Source: Chrysophaeum taylorii
Taxonomy: Eukaryota > Sar > Pelagophyceae > Pelagomonadales > Pelagomonadaceae
Assembly (NCBI GenBank): GCA_029834535.1
Contig: JAQMWT010000456.1
Location: 62,001 to 126,000 of the forward strand
Reading direction: 5' to 3'
DNA: 64,000 bases
In this document: piece by piece, positions 32,846-45,854 of the stretch
Position numbering within the stretch: position 1 is the stretch's first letter
Layout of the letters: each line of letters starts with the position of its first letter
Translations under genes and position numbers: made by a program
Notes under the pieces: generated by a model
What the model was told of the DNA's origin: nothing
The model's input: only the letters and a program-made list of their open reading frames with translations
Databases searched by the model: none

Positions 32846-34766
32846 CTATTTGCCACGGCGGCGTTTCACCTCGCGCTGTGGCTTGCGAATTGGCTCGCAC
32901 TTGGGTTGCCAGCAGTTGTTTTGCTGGTCGCCTTCATCAACTCCCTGAGCACGTGCAGCGCACTGTAGGTGAATAAACCGCTGGCAGCGTGAGCACGTGT
33001 GCTGCGATGGCAGTCCCACGAAGCTCCCAGCAACTGCGCATTTTTGGCCTGGTTCTAAGCGCGACTGGGTGGTTTCCTGCACATGAGCGAATGGACGAGC
33101 CTGAAAGTCCCGAGCAATCGCCATGGCAGTCGCACCTCGAGTGCCTTTCAAGATCGGCTCGCAGACACCCGCGGCGGATTGCTGTGACGCGCGGGGTTGC
33201 TGTGACGCGCGGGGTTGCTGCAAATTCGGCGCTGCTTCCTCATCAGACATCTCTTCGTCTCGGAAGCTTCGCTTGCGTTCCTTCAAAATGGCGGCTTGTG
33301 CTTTCGCAGCCTTCTCCTCGGCCACGAGCACCTCGTCCTCGACAGGTGGCCACAGTTGGTCTCCAGCAGCGGATGGGGCAGCCAGCCACGGTTCGCCTCC
33401 AGCAGTGGCCGGGGTGTCAGAAGGCGGGCCATCTCGAGGAGCGTCGCGATCGCCTTCTTCGTCGTCAGTGAACACGTCGACGTTGTCATATTCGTCGCCG
33501 TCGTCATCTTCGTCGCCGTCGTGCTCGTCAGCCAAAGGCCAGAAAAAGAGATTGTAGTGCTCTTTTTGCAGGATGCCAGCTTGACAATCCCGCCCAAGCA
33601 ACCCGCCTTGGTGTGGGTGAAATCACCGAAGCTCACGTTCGAGCAATCCGGAAGGAGCTCGTATGCGAATTGGAAGCATACCGAGTAGCCGATGACGAAT
33701 CGTATGTCCTCGCCCAGATCGTCATACATTTGGAGATGAACAGTCGTAGGATCAAACTTGGTCTTCTCCTTGATCAGCTTCCCTTTCATCAGGCGCTCCT
33801 GTTCCCGCCCGAATTTGAGCTTCTCGGCATCGAGATGCGTGGACTTCGCCTTCGTTGACGCAGATAAATTTGAGATGGATGCCAGCAGCAGCACATGCTT
33901 GCTCGATATGAGGTATGGCCTTAACATCATCCTCTGGCTTCCCGTATATCACAGCCCGCGTCTGTTTCAGCAGCCGGTGCGCGAATTCGATGTCTACTTT
34001 CCGAGGAACAAACTCTTGTAAAATGGAAACCAATCCGCTCGGCGTTGCTTTGCGTTCTTGCTTCTTCTTCTTCTTCTTTTCGAGGTCGTGAAGCAAAGCG
34101 GATAGAATAACTGGAAGCAGCTGCTGCGCGGTGTAGGCGCGCTGCTTTCGATGGTGGTTCGAAGGCCCGCCATTCCGCGGCTGGCGTGACGAGACAGTCA
34201 TCGACCGTTGATTTGAGCAATTGATATCATGATCCTGGGCATACTGCAGAACCCAAGTCTCGCAGTCCGTGCGCGTCATGATAACGAAAAAACTATCGCA
34301 CCCACCACAGCGCAAGCCTACTTCCGTTCTTCGTCGGCTTCATATTAATGCCCGAGGCGAGCCTTTGAACCGGTGGGCCATTCGCGAGCAGGACCTAGCT
34401 GTCCCTCGCAGCTAATTCAGTCGCTTGACGTTCTGCGTGGGCCCGACTCGGGTACACTTTGCCGACTTCGAGTTTCTCGCCGTGCGGGATTTGCGCCAGT
34501 TTTCGCGGCATCGGCTGGTTCAAGCCCTCGTAGCTCTCGGCTTTGATGGCCTCGGTCCTGGCCTTTCGACGCACCGCCTTGCGCTTCGTCGCCGAGACTC
34601 CTTCAGCGCCCCCGCCCCGCAGCGCATCCTCGGGCCCTCCATCCTCCTCGTCGTCGTCGGAAGCTGGGCTTTCAATTTGAGTCGCAAAAACTTCTGCGTA
34701 TTCTCTGAATGTGTCCGAGATGTTCATTAGGCTATCGACGCTCTCCCGAGACGCCGACATCCTCAC
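32846..34766 (-). mobile_element. Mutator-like (MULE) transposase remnant
   Basis: Read on the minus strand from 34766 down, it shows MULE-type parts in order. An acidic N-terminus comes first, with EVGKVYPSRAHAERQATEL. A FAR1/MuDR-like zinc region follows: LRCGGCDSFFVIM, TWVLQYAQDHDINC. Then come IEFAHRLLKQTRAVIYGKPE, VIGYSVCFQFAYELL and FGDFTHTKAGCLGG (first catalytic Asp region, D-x-T-H), and NLFFWPLADEHDGDEDDDGD. The rest of the catalytic domain is missing; instead an acidic linker leads to a C-terminal zinc finger (CSRCQRFIHLQCAARAQG) and a basic tail KRRRGK. The parts lie in three frames, so at least two frameshifts and an internal deletion have occurred. I found no terminal inverted repeats. 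Family assignment is by motif order only. Confidence 0.55.
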
Positions 34767-34938
34767 GAGAGTCTACCGACCGTCCAAGATCCGGCGGGAC
34801 CGGCACCTGCAGAAAGCGCGCGTCTCTCACTCACCCCCGTCTGCAGGACCGCTGACAACGGTGCCTGATACGAAACTGCCGGCGTAAGTCTGATTTGAAC
34901 TACGTTCCATCAACTGTTCCTTCTCACATCACTTGTAC

Positions 34939-35034
34939 TGTGAGGAAGCTATGACACTTACCCCTGCACCACGTATCCAGTATCCATACGTCTTTCTCTT
35001 ATCGCTAATCTAACGCCTCATTCCATTCGTAACA
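34939..35034 (+). repeat. Copia 1 5' LTR
   Basis: 96 bp, TGTGAGGAAGCTATGACAC to CATTCGTAACA. TGGTACCAGGTGCC directly follows and is a primer-binding candidate. Confidence 0.9.
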
Positions 35035-38000
35035 TGGTACCAGGTGCCCACCGCGGTCGAACGACTGCTTGACTTCACGGATAACGGCGACTCCTCCTCG
35101 GCTTCAGTTCATTGCTACGTGTTCGGTTCGTTATCGTTTATCATGTCTTCGATCGAAATTAAGGATAGCAAGCTTTCGCAAAAACTCGATGCCTTCAGTG
35201 GTGAGCGACATCTTTTTCACCAATGGACCCGGCGCCTGGAAAACATGATCATTTCCACTGGTGATCGCATTATCTTGACCACTGACACTTGGACTAGCAT
35301 TTCCGCCTCTGGCTGCTCTGAAGAAGAATTTGGTCTCAAGCAGCAACGCTGGTACAGTGCACTCTTCATGGCGCTACCAATGCATGATACTGTTCGTGCG
35401 GATATCCGCGAAAACCGCGATATGAACTTCACGCGGCTTTACAAGCGCATTACTGATGTTTACATGGGCCATGGAGATCGTGTTGCTCAGTCTGCAATTG
35501 CTTCACTACATTCCTTGGTGTGCAACAATGTCGATGAACTTGAGTCTTTTCTTAACAAGTTCATCACTGGTGTTCAAGTTGCTCGGCATCATCAAGATTT
35601 CCCTGGCACACTTGCATTGCAATTGCTTCAGACGAAAATCCCTGACTCGCTCTTGTCTAAGGATCTCATTGCACTTGATCCTAAACTGCGCACATATGAT
35701 GGTTTCGTTGATCGCCTCCACAGTAAAGTTTTTGATTATCTTCAGACCAAGTCCGCGCATGTCCATGCTACGTTCCGTGAAAGTCCCCGTCATCGTGAAC
35801 GTCCCAACTTTTACGGTCGTCCCAACCGTCCTTCTGATAAATACCTTCATCGCTTCAATGCTTTGCGCTCTCAACAACGTTCTAGCCCTCGCCCAGTTTT
35901 TCGATCATCTTTCCGTAATCCTTCATCTTCACGTGGTTCCCATCGCAAGCGCCCACGCCATACTGATCTTTGTCACTTTTGTGGTATTCCTGGCCATCAC
36001 CAGAAAGATTGTCACAAGCGCCAGCGCTATTTGCTCTCACAAGCCACCGCCCGCCCTCGGCATCACTACCAATACCCACGTCGGTCAACTCCCCAATACC
36101 CACCTCGGTCCAATCCCCAATACCCACCTAGGCCCCATCCACCCTTCTACCAAAACTATCTTTCCGCCCCCATTCCACTCTTGCCTCCATCTCAATCCTC
36201 TCCGCCGCTCCTTGCGTTGCCACCCTCCACCACACCCTCTGTCCCGCCTTCCACCGCTGTCACCCTTCCTGACCCATCCCTTTCTGCACCCACCTACCCG
36301 TCTTTCAATTTCCATCTTCTCTCCATATATCCCTCCATTCACCAAGTCCTTTCCTCCACCAATGCCCTTGCCGCTCTGCTCACCGCTCGTGAGCGCGACT
36401 ACCTTCACAGCACCAACCTTCGTCTCGTTGTCTATGATACCGGCGCCAACGTCCACCTTTTTAACTCTCCCTCTGGTTTCACTGACCTTGACAATACTCA
36501 GCATCACTCCATCACTTCTGCACTCGGCACTGGCTTGGTTTCCGGTTCCGGCACTGCCCACTTAACGTTTCCTTCAATTGGTCCTCTTGACAATCGTGGT
36601 CTTCCTTCTCCTGCACCCACTCTTTCCGCCCCTCATGGTATCCATGTCGCGTTCCCGCATACCCTCATCTCTCCTGGCCTTGGTGACAAACGGATTCTTT
36701 CGGATCATTCCCTTGAACAAGTTGGTTACGATTGTCACACCATTCAGGCCGTTGGCCCTGCTCATCCGCAACGTATTTTACGTCACCGCCAAACGCATCA
36801 CGTTATTCCCCTGCTTCGTCGCTGTGGTCTTCTTTTGATCGTCTGTTGGATCGGCAATACGACCGCTGCGCCCTACGCGGACTTCGTTTCACCTTTCGTG
36901 GCATTTTCTTCCTGCCCCCGTGTCCATGACCCTTTCCCGCTGTGTCTCAACGCACTCAACTTACCTTCGACCTTTGGCATGCTCGTCTTGGTCATTACAG
37001 TCCCTCTTATATCCGCCGGTTGTCTTCTCTCGCTGTTGGCGCACCGCTTTTCCCGAGCTCCGCGTCTCTTTCTTTTTGTCCAGCTTGTGCTCTCGGTAAA
37101 ATGCATGCTGCGCTTGTTGGCCAACGTAAAGCACATGCTTCCGCTTCCACTTCGCTTCCTGCCTCCGAGCCTTTGTCTCGTCCACGTGCCGTTGCGCCCT
37201 ACCTTATTATCCACGCCGATCTCATGTTTGCAGGCGTCCCATCCTTCATATATCAAGACCGCGCGATCCTCACGTTTGTCGATGATCATACGCGCCGCCG
37301 CACACGTTACTTTGCTCCACGACACGATGCACTTACGAACGCTCGTCAACTCGAACTTTTACCGTGGTTCGCCCATTTGGATATCGCATTGCCCTCATCT
37401 ACACCGATCGTGACCGCTCTCTTATGGGCCAATTCGAAACCTTCTGTCTGGGCAACAACATCGCTCTCAAACGTGCTCCTGCAGCTCAGTCCAAAACTTC
37501 ACAGGCGCACGCTTTTTCTGGTGTTGTGGAACGCTCTCATCGCGCAACTGCTGATATTACTCGCACTCTTTTGGTGCATGCGCACCGTCCACCTGATTTT
37601 TGGCGTTGGGCCATGGAAACGGCTGACTTCATCTCTGCGCGCATGCCAAATGCCTCTAATCCTGGATATATGACGCCATATGAAATGCTACATGAAACTC
37701 TCCCCCGTGTTGATTTTCTTCGCGTTTGGGGCTGTCCTGCTGCAATTCTTACTGGCGACAAATGGCCTACCAAAGCTATAACCGGTATCTTCATTGGGTA
37801 TCCCTCTGCAGGCCCTGGATATCGCATATTGCTTCAACGCGCCACTGGTCCTGTCATCCACACCTCGATTGATGTTGTTTTTGATGAAAATTTTGCTCTG
37901 TGTAAGTCTCTGTCCTCTCAACCCCTTCCTCCGTCTCTTGTGGATTCTCGTTTTCCTGACTTATTTTATTACGACCCTCGTTTATCTTCCGCTGTTGCTC

Positions 38001-40165
38001 CCTTGTCTTCTGTTTTTGATGCTCAGGAGCCGGCCTTATCGGGACTGATCACCCCTGAAACAATATCTCAACCTTCACCGCACAATACACAACCGCTAAC
38101 CGAAACGAGACGTGCACCATTACGTCGAGCCAGACGGGGCCGACCGCGCAAAGTCGACCAACGCGCGTTACAACAACCAACAAACTTTTATACTGGCGAT
38201 TCTGTTTCATCCTGTCACAACGTCGATTCTGTTTCCTCTGTCGCTTCTGTTGCCTCCTGTAACTCTTTGTATGTCTCTTATGTTAGCTTTCGTTTGTTAG
38301 TTCATTATGTCTTCCTCCCCCTTTGTTTAGCTAACACCCTTGTTGATCCCCATGCACATGTTTATAACTCTGCTTCCGAAGAAACCTCTCAGTATTCATA
38401 CATTGACGAAACTACCATTACTTCCACCCATTTACGTGAAGCTTTAGCTCCGACCAATCCTGAGCGTCCTGGCTGGTTGCAAGCCATCGCCAAAGAGTAT
38501 AGCTCCCTTGGTCAGCTTGGTTGCTGGGATGTTGTTCGCCTTCCTTCGACTTTTCTGGCAACATTTGTACCCTCAAGTGGATCCTCCGCAAGAAGTATGA
38601 CTCTGGCCGCTTCAAATCATACAAGGCTCGCCTCGTCGTCCGCGGTTACACCCAGGTTCACGGCATTGATTATCATGACACCTACTCACCGGTTGCTAAC
38701 ATCGTCACGATCCGTTTCTTTATCACCTTTGGGATTTGCACAAGTTGGATGTCAGCTACCCTTTTATCCAAGCTCCCATTGACGAAGACATCTATGTCTG
38801 GCCACCCGAAGGCTATGCTCCTCGCCAACCCACCGATGGTTCCAAAATCGTTTACAAGCTCCGTCGCTCTTGGTATGGTTGCAAACAAGCTTGTCGCAAT
38901 TGGTGGCTTTATTTGGAACGCTTCCTTCTCAATGATTGTGGCTTCGTCCGCGGATCTGGTGACACTTGCAATTACAAGCTCGTGCTCAATTCTACCGTTG
39001 TCCTACGTCTCGTTCTTGTCGTTGATGATCTTCTTGTGGCGCACCCTCGTCATTGCATTGGCCATTACCAAGCCTGTTTCCTCCGTTTCCGCGCTTTCAC
39101 TGACGTCAATGAGCTTGATCTCACCTCTTACGTTGGTCTTCGCATTACGCGTGATCGCCCTCGGAGAACCCTCACTCTTGACCAATCCCATGCTATCCGT
39201 GAAATCCTTACCGAACATCGCTTCATCAACAGTAAACCCGAACTCACTCCCGCTCCCAAAGGTCTTCATCTTTCTGCGGCTGATTGTCCTACTCCTGGTT
39301 CTCCAGATCACATTTTCATGGCACGCATCCCTTTTCGCCGTATTGTTGGCTGTGTCCTCTTCATCTCCGTCATGACTCGCCCTGATATCACTTGGTCCGT
39401 CAATCAGTGTGCGCGTTTTTTCCCACAATCCTGGTAAACCCCACTGGCACGCTTTATCCCACACTCTGCGTTATCTCAACGGTTCTCAGGATCTTGCCCT
39501 TATTCTTGGTCGCGATTCTACCCTTCGTCTCTGTGGTTATTCCGATTCCAGCTGGGCCGACGACCCTGATGACCGCCACTCTACAACTGGATTTTGTTTT
39601 CTCCTTGCTGGCTCTATGATAGCCTACTGCTCCCGCTCGCAGTACTTACATGCTCGCTCTTCTTTTGAAGCTGAATTGCTCGCTCTTTACGCTGCTACTG
39701 CTGAGCTCTCTTGGTTTCTCAAACTTTTGTGATGACTTTGATCTCCCTCGTCACACGGTCCCAATGTATGTTGATAATAGCACCACCGTCACCCAAGTCC
39801 GTCTCCAATGTCTCACACGGCGCACCCGCCATATTGACATTCGCTTTTACAGTACCGCCGAATATCATCGCAACCACATCATTGATCTCAAACACATACC
39901 CCGCCTTCACAATCTTAGCGACATTTTCACCCGCAGTACGGAAGCTCCTTCCTTCCTCCGGCTTCGTGCTCTTTACCTCACTTCGTGATCTTCGCCCTGA
40001 TCTCTGCTGTTTTCTTTCTTGCCACAATGCCTCTATGACGTCTTCCTCAAAGCTTCTCCTCTGTGAGCGTCTCACTTACCCCCTTTTCCTTTTTCTTTCT
40101 TTTTCCAGCACCTGTGTGAGGACCTCACTTACCTCTTTTTCCTTTTCCTTCTTTTCCAGCACCTG

Positions 40166-40261
40166 TGTGAGGAAGCTATGACACTTACCCCTGCACCACG
40201 TATCCAGTATCCATACGTCTTTCTCTTATCGCTAGTCTAACGCCTCATTCCATTCGTAACA
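40166..40261 (+). repeat. Copia 1 3' LTR
   Basis: 96 bp matching 34939-35034 and followed by TGTAC. The upstream stretch is pyrimidine-rich and duplicated (CACCTGTGTGAGGA-type), and no normal polypurine tract is evident. Confidence 0.9.
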
Positions 40262-40266
40262 TGTAC

Positions 40267-40505
40267 CGTTTTTCTAATATTGGTCATATCACTCGTTACT
40301 ATACACAAGTTCGGGACACATCACTGGTACCTGTGAGCCCGCGAGACGGGGAACGAGTGATGTGTCCCTAGGGTACGGGTGATGTGACCTAAGCAAGCCA
40401 AGCATAAATGGGGTATACCAGTGATTTGCATTTGCGTGTGAGTGATGTGACCTCACTTTTTTTTTTGGGTAAGAGTGATGATGTGACCACTGATGTGACA
40501 TTTAC
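40267..40505. repeat. TCACATCAC foldback-like cluster 2, main part
   Basis: TCATATCAC (~40289) and ACACATCACTGGTACC (~40318) read on +, then GAGTGATGTGTCCC, GGTGATGTGACC, GAGTGATGTGACC and GATGTGACCACTGATGTGAC (40350-40500) on the opposite strand. The left end of the cluster (CTCACATCACTTGTAC) lies at 34923-34938, cut off by Copia 1. The right flank continues past Copia 2 at 45850. So both retroelements sit within this one cluster. Confidence 0.75.
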
Positions 40506-40601
40506 TGTGAGGAAGCTATGACACTTACCCCTGCACCACGTATCCAGTATCCTTACGTCTTTCTCTTATCGCTAGTCTAACGCCTCATACCATTCGTAAC
40601 A
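40506..40601 (+). repeat. Copia 2 5' LTR
   Basis: 96 bp, identical by reading to 45754-45849. Followed by TGGTAAGCAGGTG, a primer-binding candidate. Confidence 0.9.
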
Positions 40602-43600
40602 TGGTAAGCAGGTGATCGTCGACGACGACCTGAGCTTGACTTCACGGACAACAGCGACTCCTCCTCGGCTTCAGTTCATTGCTACGTGTTCGGTTCGTTG
40701 TCGTCTATCATGTCCTCGATCGAAATTAAGGATGGCAAGCTTTCGCAAAAACTCGGTGCTTTCAGTGGTGAGCGACATCTTTTTCACCAATGGACCCGGC
40801 GCCTGGAAAACATGATCATTTCCACCGGTGATCGCATTATCTTGACCACTGACACTTGGACTAGCATTTCCGCTTCTGGCTGCTCTGAAGAAGAATTTGG
40901 TCTCAAGCAGCAACGCTGGTACAGTGCACTCTTCATGGCCCTACCAATGCATGATACTGATCGTGCGGATATCCGTGAAAACCGCGATATGAACTTCACG
41001 CGGCTTTACAAACGCATTACTGATGTTTACATGGGTCATGGAGATCGTGTCGCTCAGTCTGCAATTGCTTCACTGCATTCCTTAGTGTGCAACAACATTG
41101 ATGAACTTGAGTCTTTTCTTACCAATTTCATCACTGGTGTTCAAGTTGCTCGGCATCATCAAGATTTCCCTGACGCTAATGCATTGCAATTGCTTCAAAC
41201 GAAAATCCCCGACTCGCTCTTGTCTAAGGATCTCATTGCACTTGATCCTAAATTGCGCACATATGATGGTTTCGTTGATCGCCTCCACAGTAAAGTTTTT
41301 GATTATCTTCAGACCAAGTCTGTGCACGTCCATGCTACGTTCCGTGAAAGTCCCCGTCATCGTGAACGTTCCAACTTTTACGGTCGCCATCCTTCTGAAA
41401 AGTACTTTCATCGCTTCAATGCTTTGCGCTCTCAACAACGTTCTAGCCCACGCCCCTCTTTTCGATCATCATTCCGTCACCCACCTTCATCTTCACGTGG
41501 TTTTCATCGCAAGCGCCAACGCCATACTGATCTTTGTCGCTTTTGTGGTATTCCTGGCCATCACCAGAAAGATTGTCATAAGCGTCAGCGCTATTTGCTC
41601 TCACAAGCTACCGCCCGCCCACGGCATCAACACCAATACCCACGTCGGTTGCATTCCCAATACCCACCTCGGTCCACTCCCCAATACCCACCTAGGCCCC
41701 ATCCACCCTTCTACCAACACCATCTTTTCACCCCCAATCCTCCCTTGCCACCATCTCAATCCTCTCAGCCGCTTCTTGCGTTGCCAACCTCCACCACACC
41801 CTCTGTCCCGCCTTCCACCGCTGTCACCCTTCCTGACCCATCCCTTTCTGCACCCACCTACCCGTCCTACAATTTCCACCTTCTTTCCATCCCCCCCTCC
41901 ATTCACCAAGTCCTTTCCTCCACCAACGCCCTTACCGCTCTGCTCACCGCTCGTGAGCGCGACTACCTTCACAGCACCAACCTTCGTCTCGTTGTCTATG
42001 ATACCGGCGCCAACGTCAGCCTCTTTAATTCTCCCGCTGGCTTCACTGACCTTGACAACACTCAACAGCATTCCATCACTTCTGCTATCGGCACTGGCTC
42101 TGTTTCCGGTTCTGGCACTGCTCACTTAACGTTCCCTTCAATTGGTCCTCTTGACAATCGTGGTCTTCCTTCTCCTGCACCCACTCTTTCCGCCCCTCAT
42201 GGTATACATGTCGCGTTTCCGCATACCCTCATCTCTCCTGGCCTTGGTGACAAACGGATTCTTTCGGATCATTCCCTTGAACAAGTTGGTTACGATTGCC
42301 ACACCATTCAGGCCGTTGGCCCTGCTTATCCGCAACGTATTTTACGTCACCGCCAAACGCATCACGTTATTCCCCTGCTTCGTCGCTGTGGTCTTCTTTT
42401 GATCGTCTGTTGGATCGGCAATACGACCGAAGCGCCCTACACGGACTACGTTTCGCCTTTTGTGGCATTTTCTTCTTCCCCTTGTGTACATGATCCTTGT
42501 GCGTTTCCCGCTGTGTCTCAACGTACTCAACTAACTTTCGATCTTTGGCATGCTCGTCTTGGTCATTATAGTCCTGCCTATCTTCGGCGTTTGTCTTCTC
42601 TTGCTGTTGGCGCACCGTTTTTCCCGAGCTCCGCGTCGCTTTCTTTTTGTCCTGCTTGTGCTCTCGGTAAAATGCATGCTGCGCATGTTGGCCAACGTAA
42701 AGCTCATGCTTCCACTTCGTCTCCTTCCTCCGAGCCTTTGTCTCGTCCACGTGCCGTTGCGCCCTACCTTATTATCCACGCCGATCTCATGTTTGCTGGC
42801 GTCCCATCCTACATATATCAAGATCGCGCGATCCTCACGTTTGTCGATGATCATACGCGCCGCCGCACGCGTTACTTTGCTCCACGACACGATGCCCTTA
42901 CGAACGCTCGTCAACTCGAACTTTTTCTGTCTACCGTGGTTCGCCCATTCGATTATCGCGTTGCCCTCACCTACACCGATCGTGACCGCTCTCTTATGGG
43001 CCAATTCGAAACCTTCTGTCTGGGCAACAATATTGCGCTTCGGCGCGCTCCGGCAGCACAGTCCAAAACTTCACAGGCTCACGCTTTTTCCGGTGTTGTG
43101 GAACGCTCTCATCGCGCAACCGCGGATATTACTCGCACTCTTTTGGTACATGCGCACCGTCCACCTGATTTTTGGCGTTGGGCCATGGAAACGGCTGACT
43201 TCATCTCTGAGCGTATGCCAAATTCCTCTAATCCTGGATATATGACGCCATATGAAATGCTACATGAAACACTCCCGCGTGTCGATTTTCTTCGTGTTTG
43301 GGGCTGTCCTGCTGCAATTCTTACTGGCGACAAATGGCCTACCAAAGCTATAACCGGTATCTTCATTGGGTATCCCTCTGCTGGCCCTGGATATCGCATA
43401 TTGCTTCAACGCCCCACAGGTCCTGTCATCCACACCTCGATTGATGTTGTTTTTGACGAAAATTTCGCTCTGCGTAAGTCACTGTCCACCCAACCCCTTC
43501 CTCCGTCTCTCGTGGATTCTCGTTTTCCTGACTTGTTTTATTACGACCCTCGTCTATCTTCGGCCGTAGCCCCCATATCGTCTGTTTTTGATGCTCCGGA

Positions 43601-43773
43601 GCCGGCCTTATCGGGACTGATCACCCCAGAGTCACTGCCTACACTATTACCGGCCAATACGCAACGTGCACCATTACGTCGTGCCAAACGGGGCCGACCG
43701 CGCAAAGTCGACCAACGCGCGTTACAACAACCAACAAATTTTTTTTTCGGGCCATGTTTCATCCTGTCACAAT

Positions 43774-43857
43774 GTTGATACGGGCCATTCTGATGTTGAT
43801 ACGGGCCATTCTGATGTTGATACGGGCCATTCTGATGTCGATACGGGCCATTCTGTT
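43774..43857 (+). repeat. 21-bp tandem repeat, four copies, in Copia 2
   Basis: GTTGATACGGGCCATTCTGA with one more T, four times with small changes in the last copy. It is absent from Copia 1 at the equivalent place, so it expanded after the two elements split. Confidence 0.9.
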
Positions 43858-45753
43858 TCCTCTGTCGCTTCTGTTTCCCCCTGTAACTCTTTGTATGTCT
43901 CTTCTGTTAGCTTTCGTTTGTTAGTTCATTATGTCTTCCTTCCCCTTTGTTTAGCTAACACTCTTGTTGATCCTCATGCACACGTTTATTACTCTGCTTC
44001 CGAAGAAATGTCCCACTATTCAGACCTTGACGAAACTACTATCACTTCCGCCCATTTACGTGAAGCTTTAGCTCCGACCAATCCTGAGCGTCCTGGCTGG
44101 TTGCAAGCCATCGCTAAAGAATACAGCTCTCTTGGTCAACTTGGTTGTTGGGATGTGATTCGCCTCCCTCAGACTTTTTCTGGCAACATCTGCACTTTAA
44201 AGTGGGTCCTCCGCAAGAAGTATGACTCTGGCCGCTTCAAATCGTACAAGGCTCGCCTTGTCGTCCGCGGTTACACCCAGGTTCACGGCATTGATTATCA
44301 TGACACCTACTCACCGGTTGCCAACATCGTCACGATCCGTTTCTTTCTGACCTTTGTCGCTGTTCATGACTGGGATTTGCACAAGTTGGATGTTAGCTCC
44401 GCTTTTATTCAAGCTCCCATTGACGAAGACATCTATGTCTGGCCACCCGAAGGCTATGCTCCTCGCCAACCCACCGATGGTTCCAAAATCGTTTACAAGC
44501 TCCGTCGCTCTTGGTATGGTTGCAAACAAGCTTGTCGCAATTGGTGGCTTTATTTGGAACGCTTCCTTCTCAATGATTGTGGCTTCGTCCGCGGATCTGG
44601 TGACACTTGCCATTACAAGCTCGTGCTCAATTCTACCGTCGTTCTACGTCTCGTTCTGGTCGTTGATGATCTTCTTGTGGCGCACCCTCGTCATTGCATT
44701 GGCCATTACCAAGCCTTTTTCCTCCGTTTCCGCGCTTTCACTGACGTCAATGAACTTGATCTCACCTCTTACGTTGGTCTTCGCATTACGCGTGATCGCC
44801 CTCGGAGAACCCTCACTCTTGACCAATCCCATGCTATCCGTAAAATCCTTACCGAACATCGCTTCATCAACAGTAAACCCGAACTCACTCCCGCTCCCAA
44901 AGGTCTTCATCTTTCTGCGGCTGATTGTCCTACTCCTGGTTCTCCAGATCACATTTTCATGGCACGCATCCCTTTTCACCGTATTGTTGGCTGTGTCCTC
45001 TTCATCCCCGTCATGACTCGCCCTGATATCACTTGGTCCGTCAATCAGTGTGCGCGTTTTTTCCCACAATCCTGGTAAACCCCACTGGCACGCTTTATCC
45101 CACACTCTGCGTTATCTCAACGGTTCTCAGGATCTTGCCCTTATTCTTGGTCGCGATTCTACCCTTCGTCTCTGTGGTTATTCCGACTCCAGCTGGGCCG
45201 ACGACCCTGATGACCGCCACTCTACAACTGGATTTTGTTTTCTCCTTGCTGGCTCTATGATAGCCTACTGCTCCCGCTCGCAATACTTACTTGCTCGTTC
45301 TTCTTTCGAAGCTGAATTGCTTGCTCTTTACGCTGCTACTGCTGAGCTCTCTTGGCTTCTCAAACTTTTTGATGACTTTGATCTCCCTCGTCACACGGTC
45401 CCAATGTATGTTGATAATAGCACCACCGTCACCCAAGTTCGTCTTCAATGTCTCACACGGCGCACCCGCCATATTGACATTCGCTTTTACAGTACCGCCG
45501 AATATCATCGCAACCACATCATCGATCTCAAGCACATACCCCGCCTTCACAATCTTAGCGACATTTTCACCCGCAGTACGGAAGCTCCTTCCTTCCTCCG
45601 GCTTCGTGCTCGTTACCTCACTTCGTGATCTTCGTCCTGATCTCTGTTGTCTCTTTTTCTTGCCACAATGCCTCTGTGACGTCTTCCTGAAAGCTTCTCC
45701 TCTGTGAGCGTCTCACTTACCCCTTTTTCCTTTTCCTTCTTTTCCAGCACCTG

Positions 45754-45849
45754 TGTGAGGAAGCTATGACACTTACCCCTGCACCACGTATCCAGTATCC
45801 TTACGTCTTTCTCTTATCGCTAGTCTAACGCCTCATACCATTCGTAACA
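45754..45849 (+). repeat. Copia 2 3' LTR
   Basis: 96 bp, TGTGAGGAAGC to GTAACA, followed by the TTTAC duplication. Confidence 0.9.
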
Positions 45850-45854
45850 TTTAC

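Larger units (their letters stand above)
34939..40261 (+). mobile_element. Ty1/Copia LTR retrotransposon 1, broken, young
   Basis: About 5.3 kb, bounded by 96-bp LTRs and a 5-bp target duplication TGTAC (34934-34938 and 40262-40266). Parts in order: gag with a CCHC knuckle (CHFCGIPGHHQKDCHKR), protease (VVYDTGANVHLF), integrase (HARLGHYSP, CPACALGK), RT (KWILRKKYDSGRFKSYKARL, LVVDDLLVA) and RNase H (GYSDSSWADD). Integrase before RT is diagnostic of Copia. The LTRs differ by about one base in 96, so it is recent. It is broken, with several breaks. It landed inside the second TCACATCAC cluster. Confidence 0.92.
40506..45849 (+). mobile_element. Ty1/Copia LTR retrotransposon 2, nearly whole, very young
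   Basis: About 5.3 kb and closely related to Copia 1, with 96-bp LTRs that look identical and a TTTAC target duplication (40501-40505, 45850-45854). It has gag with a CCHC knuckle (CRFCGIPGHHQKDCHKR), protease (DTGANVSLF), integrase (HARLGHYSP, CPACALGK, TDRDRSLMGQF), RT (KWVLRKKYDSGRFKSYKARL, LVVDDLLVA) and RNase H (GYSDSSWADD). It is closer to whole than Copia 1, with perhaps two or three breaks. LTR identity indicates very recent insertion. A short 21-bp tandem repeat lies between the integrase and RT regions. Confidence 0.93.
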
